From Tessaracoccus coleopterorum (GTDB lineage: Bacteria; Actinomycetota; Actinomycetes; Propionibacteriales; Propionibacteriaceae), in the NCBI RefSeq assembly GCF_011174705.1, contig NZ_JAANIJ010000001.1, forward strand, positions 2,480,001 through 2,544,000: a stretch of DNA of 64,000 nt. Direction: 5' to 3'. A model generated the notes under the pieces. It had not been told where the DNA came from. It worked only from the letters and a program-made list of their open reading frames with translations, and searched no databases. Below, in pieces: positions 10,092-20,106 of this stretch. Position numbers and translations under genes: made by a program. Position 1 is the first letter of the stretch. The number at the start of each line of letters is the position of its first letter.

Positions 10092-10430
10092 TCAGATCGC
10101 GGCGGATCCGGTCTCACCGGTGCGGATGCGGACGACCTCGTCGATGGGTGTCGACCAGACCTTCCCATCGCCGACGGCGCCGGTGCGGGCCGCCGCGGTG
10201 ATCACCTTGATCACGCCGTCGACCTCGTGATCCTCGACGAGGACCTCGATCCTGGCCTTGGTGATGAAGTCGATGGTGTACTCGGCCCCCCGGTAGATCT
10301 CCTTGTGGCCGCGCTGCCTGGCGTAGCCGGAGCACTCGGTCACCGTCATACCCGCGATACCGTGCTGGGCGAGCGCGATCTGGACCTGGGTCAACATGGT
10401 GGGCTGGACGATTGCGGTGACGAGCCTCAT
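10092..10430 (-). CDS. glnB: Nitrogen regulatory protein P-II
   Basis: Intact 112-residue PII signal transducer that senses 2-oxoglutarate and adenylate state and gates the AmtB ammonium channel. It begins MRLVTAIVQPTMLTQVQIAL. The T loop is complete with GHKEIYRGAEY, whose tyrosine corresponds to the modified Tyr51. The C-terminal signature KVWSTPIDEVVRIRTGETG is present. Its ATG is predicted to overlap the amtB stop by ATGA, so the two are translationally coupled. The modifying enzyme gene glnD, a usual neighbour, does not follow. Confidence 0.95.
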   Translation of the reverse strand: MRLVTAIVQPTMLTQVQIALAQHGIAGMTVTECSGYARQRGHKEIYRGAEYTIDFITKARIEVLVEDHEVDGVIKVITAAARTGAVGDGKVWSTPIDEVVRIRTGETGSAAI

Positions 10431-11754
10431 GCGTCGACCCCTCTCGGTTCGGGACGATAAGCGTCTGACGGACGCCGTAGGTGGAGTAGCCGACGTGGCT
10501 GAGGTCGTAGCCGGACTCGGCGTGCTCAGCGGTGTCGATGCCCTGGGTCTCGACCTCACCGACGACCCGCAGGCCGATGGTCTTGTCGAGGACCTTCGCG
10601 ATCACCAGGGTCACCACGAAGGAGTAGACCATCACGATCAGCGCGCCCGCGACCTGGCGCCACAGCTGGTCGACGCCGCCGCCGTAGAAGAGACCGGCGA
10701 CGCCCGCCGGGGAGGCAGGGTCGGCGAGGAAGCCGATGAGCAGGGTACCGACGAGGCCGCCGACGAGGTGGACACCGACGACGTCGAGGGAATCGTCGTA
10801 GCCGAACCTGTTCTTGACTCCGATCGCGAAGGCGCAGAGGACGCCCGCGGCGAGACCGACCAGGAGGGCACCGAGCGGGCTGACCGAGGCGGCGGCGGGA
10901 GTGATGCCGACCAGGCCGGCCACTATGCCCGAGGCCGCACCCAGGCTGGTGGCGTGGCCGTCACGGAGCCGCTCGACGACCAGCCAGCCGAGCATCGCGG
11001 CGGCGGCCCCGGCCAGCGTGTTGATCCAGGCCACACCGGCGGTCGCGTTTGCGCCCAGCGCCGAGCCGGCGTTGAAGCCGAACCAGCCGAACCACAGCAG
11101 GGCCGCGCCCAGCATGACAAGGGTCAGGTTGTGCGGCCGCATCGGCACCTTGCCGAAGCCGAGTCGCGGGCCGAGCACCAGGCAGAGGGCCAGTGCCGCG
11201 GCGCCTGCGTTGATGTGGATGGCGGTGCCGCCCGCGAAGTCGATCGCCTTGATGGTGTTGGCGATGAAGCCGCCCTTCTCGGCGGTGCCGCCGTCGAAGG
11301 AGAACACCCAGTGGGCCGCGGGGAAGTAGACCAGCAGCGCCCACACCGCGGCGAACGTGGCCCATGCGGAGAACTTCATGCGGTCAGCGACGGCACCGGA
11401 GATGAGCGCGACCGCGATGATCGCGAACGCGGCCTGGAAGCCGGCGAAGACGAGGGCAGGGACGGTGAAGGTGGCCTTCTCGGGATCCATCAGGCCGTTC
11501 AGGAAGGCGAACTCGAGCGGGTTGCCGAAGAGCCCGCCGACCGAGTTGCCGAACGCGATGGAGTAGCCGACAACCACCCACAGGACCCCGACGATCCCCA
11601 TCGTCGTGATCGACATCATGACCATGTTCAGCACGCTCTTCGCGCGCACCATGCCGCCGTAGAAGAATGCGAGACCTGGGGTCATGAGGAGGACCAGCGC
11701 GGCGCTGACCAGGACCCACGCGGTGTCGCCGGTGTCTATTTCGAGGATTTCCAT
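10427..11754 (-). CDS. amtB: Ammonium transporter Amt, one frameshift at the 3' end
   Basis: Eleven-helix ammonium channel, about 442 residues. Visible signatures include FFYGGMVRAKSVLNMVMMS, IHINAGAAALA, the pore-region GAALLWFGWFGFN and GVHLVGGLVGTLL, where the twin-His motif region lies. As given, the frame runs on into glnB. Adding one G near 10452 (GGG to GGGG) gives an ending LIVPEPRGVDA with TGA overlapping the glnB ATG, the normal amt-glnB arrangement. No Shine-Dalgarno is obvious before ATG 11754. Confidence 0.93.
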
Positions 11755-11853
11755 GTGGACGATCCAACAGGCGTCAGGTTTCGGTGGACGCCACGCCCGG
11801 TAACGGTGGAGTTAGCGATTCCGGGCATTGGGTAACGAACCCGGAGCGCGATG

Positions 11854-12345
11854 TTACGGCTGTGTTGCCGGGCGCGTGGTGCCGTCGTAGGCGGGTGTCT
11901 GGTCGCCGAGCAGGTCGATCCAGCTTCCGGGGAGTGTGAACGACGAGTAGGCGGCCGTCGGGAACCAGGAACCGACCCGGTCCGCCTCGCGGGGTTCCCG
12001 GCGTACAGGAGTCGTGCGGCAAGGTCGGGGATGGTGGGGCGTGCCCCACCACGAGCAGGCCCGTGACGGCGTCGTCGGTGGCCGCTATTGCGCTGAGGGC
12101 CGCGTCGGTGCCGCCGAAGTAGAGGTCATCGAGGTAGATGGCCGGGATGTCGAGCCCGAGCGACCCGAACGTCTCGCGCGTGCGCGTCGCCGTCGACACG
12201 AGGGCCAGCTGGAGGCCGAGGCCGCGGAGCGCGAGGCCCGCCGCCTCCGAGTCGCTCCGGCCCGTCCTGGTGAGGCCCTGGCGTGGTCGCTCCCGGGGCT
12301 GTCGTGTTCGGCCTTCGCGTGGCGCATCAGCACGAGTCGTCGCAT
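11854..12345 (-). CDS. SixA-like histidine phosphatase, frameshifted
   Basis: Small histidine phosphatase (about 164 residues) of the SixA branch, which in some bacteria dephosphorylates phosphohistidine proteins. It has the catalytic RHAKAEH motif at the N terminus and the second histidine in LLVVGHAPT. Breaks near 12276, 12046 and 11997 each need one base in a G or C run. The corrected tail reads GSWIDLLGDQTPAYDGTTR. TAGGCT (12352-12357, minus strand) lies 6 nt before the ATG, indicating a leaderless mRNA. Confidence 0.8.
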
Positions 12346-12412
12346 CACCCCAGCCTAGTGTCACGGACGTCGCGGCGCGGGCTCCCGGGCGCGGGCTCCC
12401 GGTGGGGCCGGA

Positions 12413-13428
12413 TCAGGGCTTGACTGCCACGATCAGGTCGCGACGGATCGAGGAGTCGACCCGGTGCGCGAAGCGCTCCCACGGGCCGCCCTCCAGGACG
12501 GTGAGGCCGGCGTCGGCGAGCATGGCGGAAAGGTCCTCGCGGGTGAGGCCGAACGTGTTCCAGGACAGGCCGAGGGCGCCGCCGTGCATCAGCTGGCCCG
12601 TCCACACCGGAAGCGCCTCGCGCAGCAGCCCGGCGGGGAGCGGTCGCGTCGCCCCGAGGTGCCCGGACGTCGGTGGTTGCCCCGTGCGCGACGCCGTAGG
12701 GGCGTCGGTGACGATGGCGTCGAACTTCTTCTTCCCGAACAGGTCCGCGGACTGGCGGGTGTCCCCGGTGAAGGAGGTGAGGTTGAGGCCCGCATCGGGC
12801 AGGTCGATCCGGGCGTCGAAGCGCTTGCCGATGGACTTGCCATCGCGCTTGACGGGGCGCACGTCGGCGGTGTGCTTGATCCGCTTGCGGCGGAGGTACG
12901 TCTTGTAGAAGGAGGCGGCCTGCTCGAACGACTTCGCATCGCCCTCGACGCCGTACGCGTCGTGGCCGAGCATCAGGGCAGTGGAGAGGGTGGTTCCGCG
13001 GCCGGCCAGCGGATCGAGGATCTGCCGGGGCCCGTCGCCTCGCGGGTGACTGCGGCCAGCGTCACGCACAGCAGAAGCTGGGTGAACTGCTCGTTGGTCT
13101 TGCCCTGGTACTTCGGGATGGTCACCAGGTCGTCGTCCAGCACGAACGGGGCGGGGAGCCGGACGGGACGCAGCAGGTCGCCCTCGGCCTCGAAGAGCGC
13201 GAAGCAGGCGGACTGGCGGGCCACCACCGCGAGTTCCGCCTCGCCGAGTTCCGCCGCCTCGAAGGAGAGGTAGTCGACGCCTGCCAGGTCGACGTCGGCG
13301 ATCCCGCTCACATCGGGTGCGGTGATCTCCAGCTCGGCGGCCGAGAGCGGGCCGGACTCGCCGGCATAGACGCGGTTGGCCGACGGGGTGCGCAACATCA
13401 GGTAGCGGGCATCTGGATAGTTTCCCAC
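12413..13428 (-). CDS. TRM11-like SAM-dependent methyltransferase, frameshifted
   Basis: Two-part protein of about 340 residues. The N-terminal half is THUMP-like in position (RYLMLRTPSANRVYAGE). The Rossmann methyltransferase half has ILDPLAGRGTTLSTALMLG for SAM binding and, after repair, VTDAPYGVAHG, the (D/N)PPY-like catalytic motif. The conserved tail GLSWNTFGL followed by HRVDSSIRRDLIVAV agrees with the family. It probably modifies a base in tRNA or another nucleic acid. Breaks lie near 13037 and 12702, with at least one more near 12660. The GTG start at 13428 is tentative. Confidence 0.7.
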
Positions 13429-13469
13429 ACCATCGCTGACCGGGCCGCCGTCGCACCCCCGGCACGGGA

Positions 13470-13498
13470 GCCACGGCCATTTTGGATTGGCCCGTGGC
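13470..13498 (+). promoter_or_regulatory. Hairpin abutting the fluoride channel ribosome binding site
   Basis: GCCACGG (13470-13476) pairs with CCGTGGC (13492-13498), and the AGGGGAGGA ribosome site begins two bases later. It could limit translation or end transcription from upstream. I could not match the known fluoride riboswitch (crcB motif) here. Confidence 0.3.
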
Positions 13499-13517
13499 GG
13501 AGGGGAGGATGTCGGTC

Positions 13518-13874
13518 ATGAGGCTCTGGGTGAAGCTGCTGGTGATCTTCGCGGGCGGTGCGGTCGGCACCGGGCTGAGGATCGCCGTGCTGCGCCTGGT
13601 GGGCGACGAGGTGATCGCGCTTGCGGCGGTGAACTTCATCGGGTGCCTTCTGATCGGGATCGTGTCCGGGCTGCTGGGCCCCCACGCGACCCTCGCCCGC
13701 GTGTTCCTCGCCGTCGGCGGCATCGGTGCGTTCACCTCCTGGTCGACGCTTGCCCTGCAGGGCGTCACCCAGCCCGGCGGCATCCCCATCGTCATCGCCG
13801 AGACGGGCGCCGGGGTCATCTTCGCCGGGCTCGGTCATCTGGCAGGCATGAAGCTGCGCGGGAACGACGGGTGA
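13518..13874 (+). CDS. fluC: Fluoride channel FluC, first subunit
   Basis: Four-helix fluoride exporter (CrcB family), intact, 118 residues from MRLWVKLLV. It shows the family features GGAVGTGLRIAVLR, VNFIGCLLIGI and GGIGAFTSWST, the last containing the pore Phe and Ser/Thr track. The start at 13518 is preferred because AGGGGAGGA (13500-13508) is 9 nt upstream; ATG 13509 would be too close. It overlaps the second copy by GTGA. Confidence 0.88.
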   Translation: MRLWVKLLVIFAGGAVGTGLRIAVLRLVGDEVIALAAVNFIGCLLIGIVSGLLGPHATLARVFLAVGGIGAFTSWSTLALQGVTQPGGIPIVIAETGAGVIFAGLGHLAGMKLRGNDG

Positions 13875-14216
13875 TCACGGTGCTGGCCGCCTGCCTCGCG
13901 GGAGGGCTGGGGCGATGGCCCGGGCCGGTGTCGACGAGGTCGTCACCCGGCGGACCCACGCGTGGAGGAGCACCCTGCTGGTCAACGTGCTCGGTTCCCT
14001 GGTGCTCGGGGTGGCCTCGGCCACCGTCCCGGTGCCTGGCTGACGGTGATCGGGACCGGATTCTGCGGCGGTTTCACGACCTTCTCGACGGCGTGCTGGC
14101 AGGTGGCCCGGGAGATCGGCCTGCGCCGGTGGCGGGTCGGCGTCGGCTACGCGGTGGCGACCATCGTCGGCTGCCTGGCCGCGGCCTGGCTCGGCATCCA
14201 GCTCGGCTCGTGGTAG
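13871..14216 (+). CDS. fluC: Fluoride channel FluC, second subunit, frameshifted
   Basis: Second CrcB-family protein, about 116 residues. Corrected segments are VITVLAACLAGGLGAMARAG, STLLVNVLGSLVLG and GTGFCGGFTTFSTACWQ, matching the Gx-FCGG-FTTFST pore motif. Actinobacteria often have two adjacent fluC genes whose products may pair in one channel. Breaks near 13911 and 14036 are in G or C runs. The following 206 bp (14217-14422) contain no gene I can support. Confidence 0.85.
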
Positions 14217-14422
14217 GGCACCGGGCTCCGACCACATGACTCAGGGGGCGCCGAACTCCACCGGCAGCCCCAGGCAAGAGGCCGCCCCGCTCACCGCCGC
14301 GGGCCCGCCGCGCTGGGAGAACGACGGCGGATCGCCGGCTGACATCGCGTCGCTCCTGCCCGGCTGTTCGACCGGCAGACACGGTCCGGGAGAGCCGGGT
14401 CTGCAGGCGAACGCCCGGTGGG

Positions 14423-15847
14423 TCAGGGATAGATCTCGGCGCGCAGGCGGGACCAGGACGCGCGGCGGTGCGCGTAACGTTCGACGTTGACGGGATCCGG
14501 CTCGAACCGCCCGGAGATGGCGCTCTGTCCGGGGGCACCGGCGAGGATGGCCGCGCCGGCCGCGGCAGCCTCCGGGTTCGCAAGCGTCTCGAGCGGGACG
14601 CCGGTTGTGTCCGCGAGCAGTTGTGTCCATGCCGGGCTCCTCGTGCCGCCCCCGAACACACGGAGAACCGCGGGCCTCTGATGCAGCCGTTCGAGCCAGC
14701 CGGCGACCTGGAAGCCGACCCCTCGAGGACGGCACGGGCCAGGTCGCCACGGCTGCTGCCCAGCCCGAGACCCCAGAAGACGCCTGCGGGTTCCAGCCCC
14801 CACCTCTCGCGGTCGCTCGAGAGGCCGACGCGGGACAGTTCCGGGAGGAAGAGCGGGCGATCATGGCCTGGGTAGGCCTCCAACACGCTGGCTTCGAGGG
14901 CCGCGTAGTCGCCCTCGAAGAGGGCGTGTGCAGCCCAGCGGTGCGCGGCGCCGGCCGTCTCGATCGGCGCCTCCTGCACCCACCTCCCTGGGCCGAGAAA
15001 CGGAAAGACCGGCGCGTCTCCCTGCGGTACAGGCCCGCTACACAGGGCTTCGATGGCTCCCGAGGTTCCCAGCGAGAGGGTCGTCACGCCCATGCCGATG
15101 CCAGCGGCCAACGCGGCACACTTCTGATCCTGCGCCCCGGCGTGGACGGGGATCTCGCTCAACCCCACCGCAGCGGCCACGGAGGGCAGCAGGGTGCCGA
15201 CCAACTCCCGGATGTGACGATCTCGGGCAGCGTCGAAGGCGCGATGCCGACGGCCTCAAGGAGTTCCGTGTCCCACGCGAACGTGTCGAGCCGATAGGCC
15301 ATCGTGCCACCGGCGAGCGTGTGGTCCGTGACAGCGCGGCCCGTGAGACGCAGGAGCAGGAAGTCCATGGGGAGCAGGAAGGAGGAGGTGCGCGCCACCA
15401 CCTCCGGCTCGTGCCGTGCCAGCCAGAGGAGCTTGGGCAGCGTGTAGGAACCGCTGAGAGGCTTGCCCGTGCGTCGTCGCAACTCGCCTGCGCCGACGGC
15501 GTCCGTCAGGGTCGACAACTCGGACTGGCCCCTCAGGTCCAGCCAGGAGATGGCGGGCCGGAGGGCCTGCCATCTCTGCCCACGGGCACCACCGAGATGC
15601 CCTGGGTGCTGAGCGACAGACCCCCGACCCGGCTCGCATCGATGCCGGCCACGGCCCTGCCCATCACCGCGACGGTCGAGTCGAACCACGACTCGGCATC
15701 CTGCTCGACCGTGCCGTCGGGCAGGTAGCGCGGTGGGGCCTCCAGATAGGCGCTGGAGACCGGGGACAGCGCCGCGTCGAAGACGACGCACCGCACTCCG
15801 GTGGTGCCGAGGTCGACCCCGAGCCAGAGGTCTGTGTCCGCGGCCAT
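14423..15847 (-). CDS. FGGY-family carbohydrate kinase, frameshifted
   Basis: Xylulokinase-like sugar kinase, about 475 residues. It begins with the ATP phosphate loop LWLGVDLGTTGVRCVVFD and has the LSTQG and AISWLDLRG substrate-site segments. The second ATPase lobe carries PVHAGAQDQKCAALAAG and TTLSLGTSGA, and the FGGY signature region is VFGGGTRSPAWTQLLAD. Breaks lie near 15565, 15215 and 14725. It starts 4 nt after the NagB-like gene in what looks like a two-gene operon. The sugar phosphorylated is unknown. Confidence 0.8.
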
Positions 15848-15850
15848 CCG

Positions 15851-16780
15851 CTAGTACTGGATCTCGAAATCGGGAATGACCGGCGCAGCGATCGTCTCGC
15901 TGATGTAGAACTCGGCCCCCAACTTCTGCATGATCGAGGTCGGCACCAGGGGCGTGACCGGCCCGTGCAGCGTCAGACGGGAGATCGTGCGCTGCCAGGC
16001 CACGTCGGTACCCCTTGTCGAGATCGCATGTGTCTCGACGCGACGCTTGGTGCGCACAATGTCCAGGGGCCGATGGTCGCTGCGCGGGCGGGACATTCGC
16101 CACGTCGCCGGAGGACCCGAAGCATCCGTGCAGTGAGTTCTGGGCGATCGTCAGCGGGTGGAGTGTGACGATGCGCGCCCCTGGGTCAGGAACTCATCCA
16201 GGTCGGTCGAGAATTCGGGGCTGGGATCGACAAAGGCGACATGGCCCGCCCAACCTGGGCCCTGATAGGCGACGTCCGCGTCGCCGGCCTCGTGGATCAT
16301 CTCCGAGTAGCGGGTGATGTTCTCCGTGGTCGGGAACAGGAACTGCTCTTGAGGCATCCGGAGTTCGGGATCCAGTTCGTCCCAGAAGAACTTCTTGGTC
16401 GAGTTGATGAAGCTGGCGGCGTACTCGACCCCGGCCACATTCCCATCCTCGTCCGCCCATTCATCCATGTTGAAGGTCGTGACGTGGCTCAGATCCATGC
16501 GCATCGCGTTGAGGATGTGCGCGACCTCGCGGTATGCCGGGTTCGGGTTCGGCAGGATCAGGACGCACTTGCGGCCCTCGAGCTTGGCGCGGACGATCTC
16601 CCCGACCATGTCCGCGACGAACCGTCCGTTCAGCTGGTTGTCCGGAAGGACGGTGATCTGGACGTCCGGATTGGGATGCGTCAGGTACTCCTCCCGGGTG
16701 AGTGCGTTCACCCTCGCGATCTCCGCGCGGTCCCTGAAGGGGATGAAGTCGGCGGGCTGGAAGTTCGGATTGAATGACAT
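15851..16780 (-). CDS. NagB-superfamily sugar-phosphate isomerase-like protein with altered active site, frameshifted
   Basis: About 310 residues. Similarity to glucosamine-6-phosphate deaminase centres on HVTTFNMDEWADEDG (NagB TFNMDEY, which holds Asp72) and GPGWAGHVAFVDP (NagB GVGNDGHIAFNEP). The ring-opening Asp141 of NagB is replaced by Ala here, Glu148 by Asp, and the phosphate loop TGGTP by NPNPAY. It is therefore unlikely to be a standard deaminase. The start ATG at 16780 is chosen because GAAAGGA lies 5-6 nt upstream. Breaks lie near 16175 and 16090. It is paired with the FGGY kinase. Confidence 0.65.
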
Positions 16781-16786
16781 GGTCAT

Positions 16787-17042
16787 CCTTTCGGGGTGGT
16801 GGCTGGGCGCGGCGTCCGTGCCGCTTGCTCGTGGGTCGGGCGGCTCGTGGGCGGCAGGCGGTCGCGTCGAGGACGGGCATGGGGCCGGTGCCGTGTCGTC
16901 GGTGGGACATCCTTCTCCTCCGTTGGAGCGTCGATCCCTATCCAACCAATCTTGTCAAAACTTTGCAAGGCCTATCGAAAGCGCGTCACTGGTTGTCAGA
17001 AAATCTCGGACTACCGGGGTGGGACGCCGTGAACGCAGAAAA
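16787..17042 (-). other. Upstream region of the NagB-like/kinase operon
   Basis: No gene is supported here. On the minus strand a very strong ribosome site (CGGAGGAGAAG, 16912-16922) precedes an ATG at 16910. That ATG opens a reading frame of uncertain reality which does not match the NagB-like frame. The part nearer 17000 is locally AT-richer and contains TTTTGACAAG on the minus strand, a possible -35 element. A long leader with a small regulatory ORF is possible. Confidence 0.3.
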
Positions 17043-17070
17043 GAGGTGCCGGGGAGTTCCCCGGCACCTC
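17043..17070 (-). terminator. Intrinsic terminator of ppa
   Basis: A perfect 12-bp stem (17043-17054 with 17059-17070) has a 4-nt loop. On the minus strand it is followed directly by TTTT. It lies 12 bp past the ppa stop. Confidence 0.85.
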
Positions 17071-17082
17071 TTCTCTCCCGGT

Positions 17083-17644
17083 TCAGGCCAGGTTGACGTG
17101 ATGGTGCTCGTACGGCGTGCCCTTCGCGCGCTCGAACGAGGCGGCGACCTCTTCCTCAGCGTCACCGCGACCCGTCCAGGTCGCGCCCTCGACTGACTTG
17201 CCGGGCTCGAGGTCCTTGTAGACCGAGAAGAAGTGCTCGATTTCGAGCAGCATGTGCTCGGGCACGCTCGACAGGTCGGTGATGTGGTGGCGACGGGTGT
17301 CGGCCGTCGCGACGCACAGCACCTTGTCGTCGCCGCCCATCTCGTCGGTCATCCGGAACATGGCCACGGCGTAGCACTCGATGAGGCAGCCGGGGAACGT
17401 CGGGTCGTTGCCGATGACCATCGCGTCGAGGGGTCGCCGTCCTGGCCGAGGGTGCCCTCGACGAAGCCGTAGTCGTACGGGTACTGCGTGGAGGTGAACA
17501 GCGTGCGGTCCAGTCGGATCCGCCCCGTGTTGTGGTCCATCTCGTACTTGTTCTTGGTCCCCTTGGGATCTCTACCGTCACGTCGAACAGGATGCGGCGG
17601 CCCGGATCGATCGGGGTCAGGCCAACTGGCGCCTCTTCGCTCAC
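17083..17644 (-). CDS. ppa: Inorganic pyrophosphatase, frameshifted
   Basis: Family I soluble pyrophosphatase hydrolysing PPi to phosphate, about 187 residues. Reconstructed motifs are [33 protein letters not shown] (the metal-binding DGDPLD site) and [14 protein letters not shown]. Breaks near 17567 (CCC for CCCC) and 17420 (CCCC for CCCCC) split it into three frames. The start is GTG with AGGAG about 9 nt upstream. A terminator follows. Divergent from dacB. Confidence 0.93.
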
Positions 17645-17727
17645 TGCGGCACTCCTATGATTGGGATGGTCGCCCACCGGTCGTTGGTGGGACTTGACCC
17701 TTGCAGGATACCGCCTTGGAGGACGTA

Positions 17728-19151
17728 GTGGAGACTCGCAGAATCGCCGAGTGGGTCGTCACCGGCGTGCTTGCGACTGTTCTGCTCGTCGGCGCCGTTG
17801 TCCTGGTGGCCTTCCGCGACGACGCGGCGGCCGCCGCGGGCTCACCAGGGAGGGCGCTCCCTCCACCGTGTCCCCGTCTCTCTTCGAGCCCCCGAGCGCC
17901 CCGCCGTCCGAACCGGCCGAGGGGTCCGGAACGGGCCTGGTCAGCGCCGCGGAGGAACCCCGGTCGGGGCGGCGCCGCGCAGAGAGGCTCTCGAGGCACG
18001 CCTCAAGGCGCTGGACACGTCGAAGCTCGTCGGGATCGACGGCGCCCCGTAACCGTCGCCTACGAGGTTCTCGACGTGGTCACGGGCGACCTCCTCGCGG
18101 AGCAGGCGGCCACGACCCCCTGATCCCCGCCTCCAACACGAAGACCCTGACCACGCTTGCCGTCATGAACGGCTTCGACGGCTCCGAGACGTTCGCCACG
18201 AGCGTCGTCTCGCCCGCGGCGGGAGCCATCGTGCTGGTCGGGGAGGCGACCCGCTCCTGGCCAGCGTCCCGCGGCCGCCGGTGCCTACCCCCGGCCCGCC
18301 TCCACGCAGGACCTCGCCGCCGCGACCGCGGAGGCACTGAGGGCATCCGGGCAGACCACCGTCACCCTCGGCTACGACGCCACCTACTTCGCCGAGCCTG
18401 GCTGGAACGACGCGTGGCCGTCCACCTACCGCGACCAGGTCACTCAGATCTCGGCCCTCTGGGTGGACGAGGGGAAGTTGGCCGCCGGGGCCGTAGCCGT
18501 ACCCCGCCCTCGATGCGGCGAAGACGTTCGCCAACCAACTCGCCGCCCAGGGATCGCCGTCACGGGTGAACCTGCCGCCGCCGCGGGCGCCGGGCAGGAG
18601 ATCGCGCGGGTCGAGTCGCTCCCGGTGCACGTGCTCGTCGAGACGGCCATGAACCGCTCCAACAACTCCTTCACCGAGATCCTCGGACTCCAACTTGCCC
18701 GCCTCAGTGGTCAGCCGACCACGTTCGCGGGCAGTGTCGCCGCCATCGCGGAGCAGCTGGTCGAGCTCGGCGTCTGGGACGAGGGCACCGTGCTGCACGA
18801 CGCCTCCGGCTTGTCCCGCGGCAACCGGGTCACCGCGAACATGCTCGCCAGGGCCGTCCTGCTGCTCGACAGCGAACCCCGCCTCTCCGTCATTCTGGAC
18901 GGCCTGCCGACTGCGGGCGTCACCGGAACCCTGGCCGACCGCTTCACCGACGACATCTCCCGGCCCGCCCGGGGGTGGCGCGTGCGAAGACGGGGACCCT
19001 CTCGCTGGTGTCGACCCTCGCGGGCACCACCCTCACCGCCGACGGGCGCCAGGTCTCCTTCGCGTTCGTCATCAACGGGCCACCCGACGGATGGGCCGCC
19101 AAGGTGTGGGCCGACCAGGCAACCGGTGTCGTCGCCTCCTGCGGGTGCTGA
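17728..19151 (+). CDS. dacB: D-alanyl-D-alanine carboxypeptidase (PBP4-type), frameshifted
   Basis: Secreted or anchored penicillin-binding protein of the S13 family that trims or cuts peptidoglycan peptides, about 475 residues. An N-terminal helix (VVTGVLATVLLVGAVVLVAF) anchors it. The three active-site boxes are visible: SNTK in PASNTKTLTTL near 18133, SNN in MNRSNNSFTEI near 18658 and KTGT in AKTGTLSLVSTLAG near 18980. At least five breaks occur between 17840 and 18985. The GTG start has GGAGG 7 nt upstream. The stop TGA shares a base with the next ATG. Co-location with a DUF2342 gene and tilS is a common actinobacterial order. Confidence 0.85.
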
Positions 19152-20106
19152 TGGAACACGCGGCGAACATCGATTGGGATCTCGCGCTGCGGGTGGCGTC
19201 CGCGGGCAACCGCGACCTTCCAGATCTCACGGCCCCGAACTGCAGCGCCTCGTGGCCGACCTGCGCGTCACCGCACGCAGGGCCGGCGGGCTGGTGGCCG
19301 CCTACATGGGGATCGACTCGCCGGGTGCGGCGCGGATCAGCGTCGTCGACTGGGCCGGTTGGGGCGTGCCGTGCACGGCATGGTCGAGCACGCCTCCACG
19401 GCGCTGGAGCTTGCCCCCGACGGCCAGGGCCGGTCGCCAGTGTCCGCGGGGTCGGCAACGCCCTGCTGCTCGGAGTCGGCCTCAAGGTGGCAGGCAGGCG
19501 GCTGCTCGGCCAGTACGACGCCTACACCGGGGCGGACACCCTCTACCTGGTGGCACCCACGATCGTCGCGCACGAGCGCGCGCACCGCTTCGACCCGGCC
19601 GACTTCCGGCTCTGGGTCTCCCTGCACGAACAGACGCACTCCCTGCAGTTCAGGGCCGCCCCGTGGCTCCGTGGTTGGATCGCCGGGCGCGCCCGGACTG
19701 TGTTCGAGGACGACTCCTCGAGCCTGCAGGGGCTCGCGGGCTGGGCCCGCACCGGCGACATCGCCTCCCTGCTGGCCACCGGGCCGGCGGGGGAGGCGCT
19801 CGGCGAGCTGGTGAGCGCCATGACCTTCCTCGAGGGGCACGCGGACCACACCGCCGACGCTGTGGGCAGGACGCACATCCCGACGGTGGCGAAGCTGCGG
19901 TCGGCCTTCACCCGCAGGTCGGGACGCGGGCTGAGCCGCGTCCTCGACAAGCAGGCCCAGTACCGCGACGGTCTCGAGTTCTGCAGGAAGGTCACGATGT
20001 ACCGGGACGCCGGGCCCTCCGCGCCGCCTTCGAGGCCCAGGGAAATCTACCGACCGCCGATGAGATCGCGACCCCGCGCGCCTGGGTCGACCGGGTACAT
20101 GGCTAG
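19151..20106 (+). CDS. Zinc-dependent metalloprotease (DUF2342 family), frameshifted
   Basis: About 318 residues. The metalloprotease signature HEQTHSLQF lies near the middle, preceded by TLYLVAPTIVAHERAHRF and followed by TFLEGHADHTAD, which supplies further metal or catalytic residues. The family is annotated as zinc-dependent metalloprotease; its substrates are not established. The N terminus MEHAANIDWDLALRVA fits the family. Breaks lie near 19230, 19365, 19440 and 20010. The corrected C terminus reads EAQGNLPTADEIATPRAWVD. It overlaps tilS by 8 bp. Confidence 0.8.

Noticed and set aside
10396-11835. Long plus-strand open frame of 479 codons opposite amtB
   Set aside because: Antisense shadow; composition is atypical and the minus strand encodes an unmistakable ammonium transporter.
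13429-13517. Fluoride riboswitch before fluC
   Set aside because: I could not find the conserved crcB-motif core; only a simple hairpin next to the ribosome site is visible.
14217-14422. Possible small gene between fluC and the FGGY kinase
   Set aside because: An 84-codon frame starts at 14236 but has no ribosome site, runs into the kinase on the opposite strand and shows no recognisable motif.
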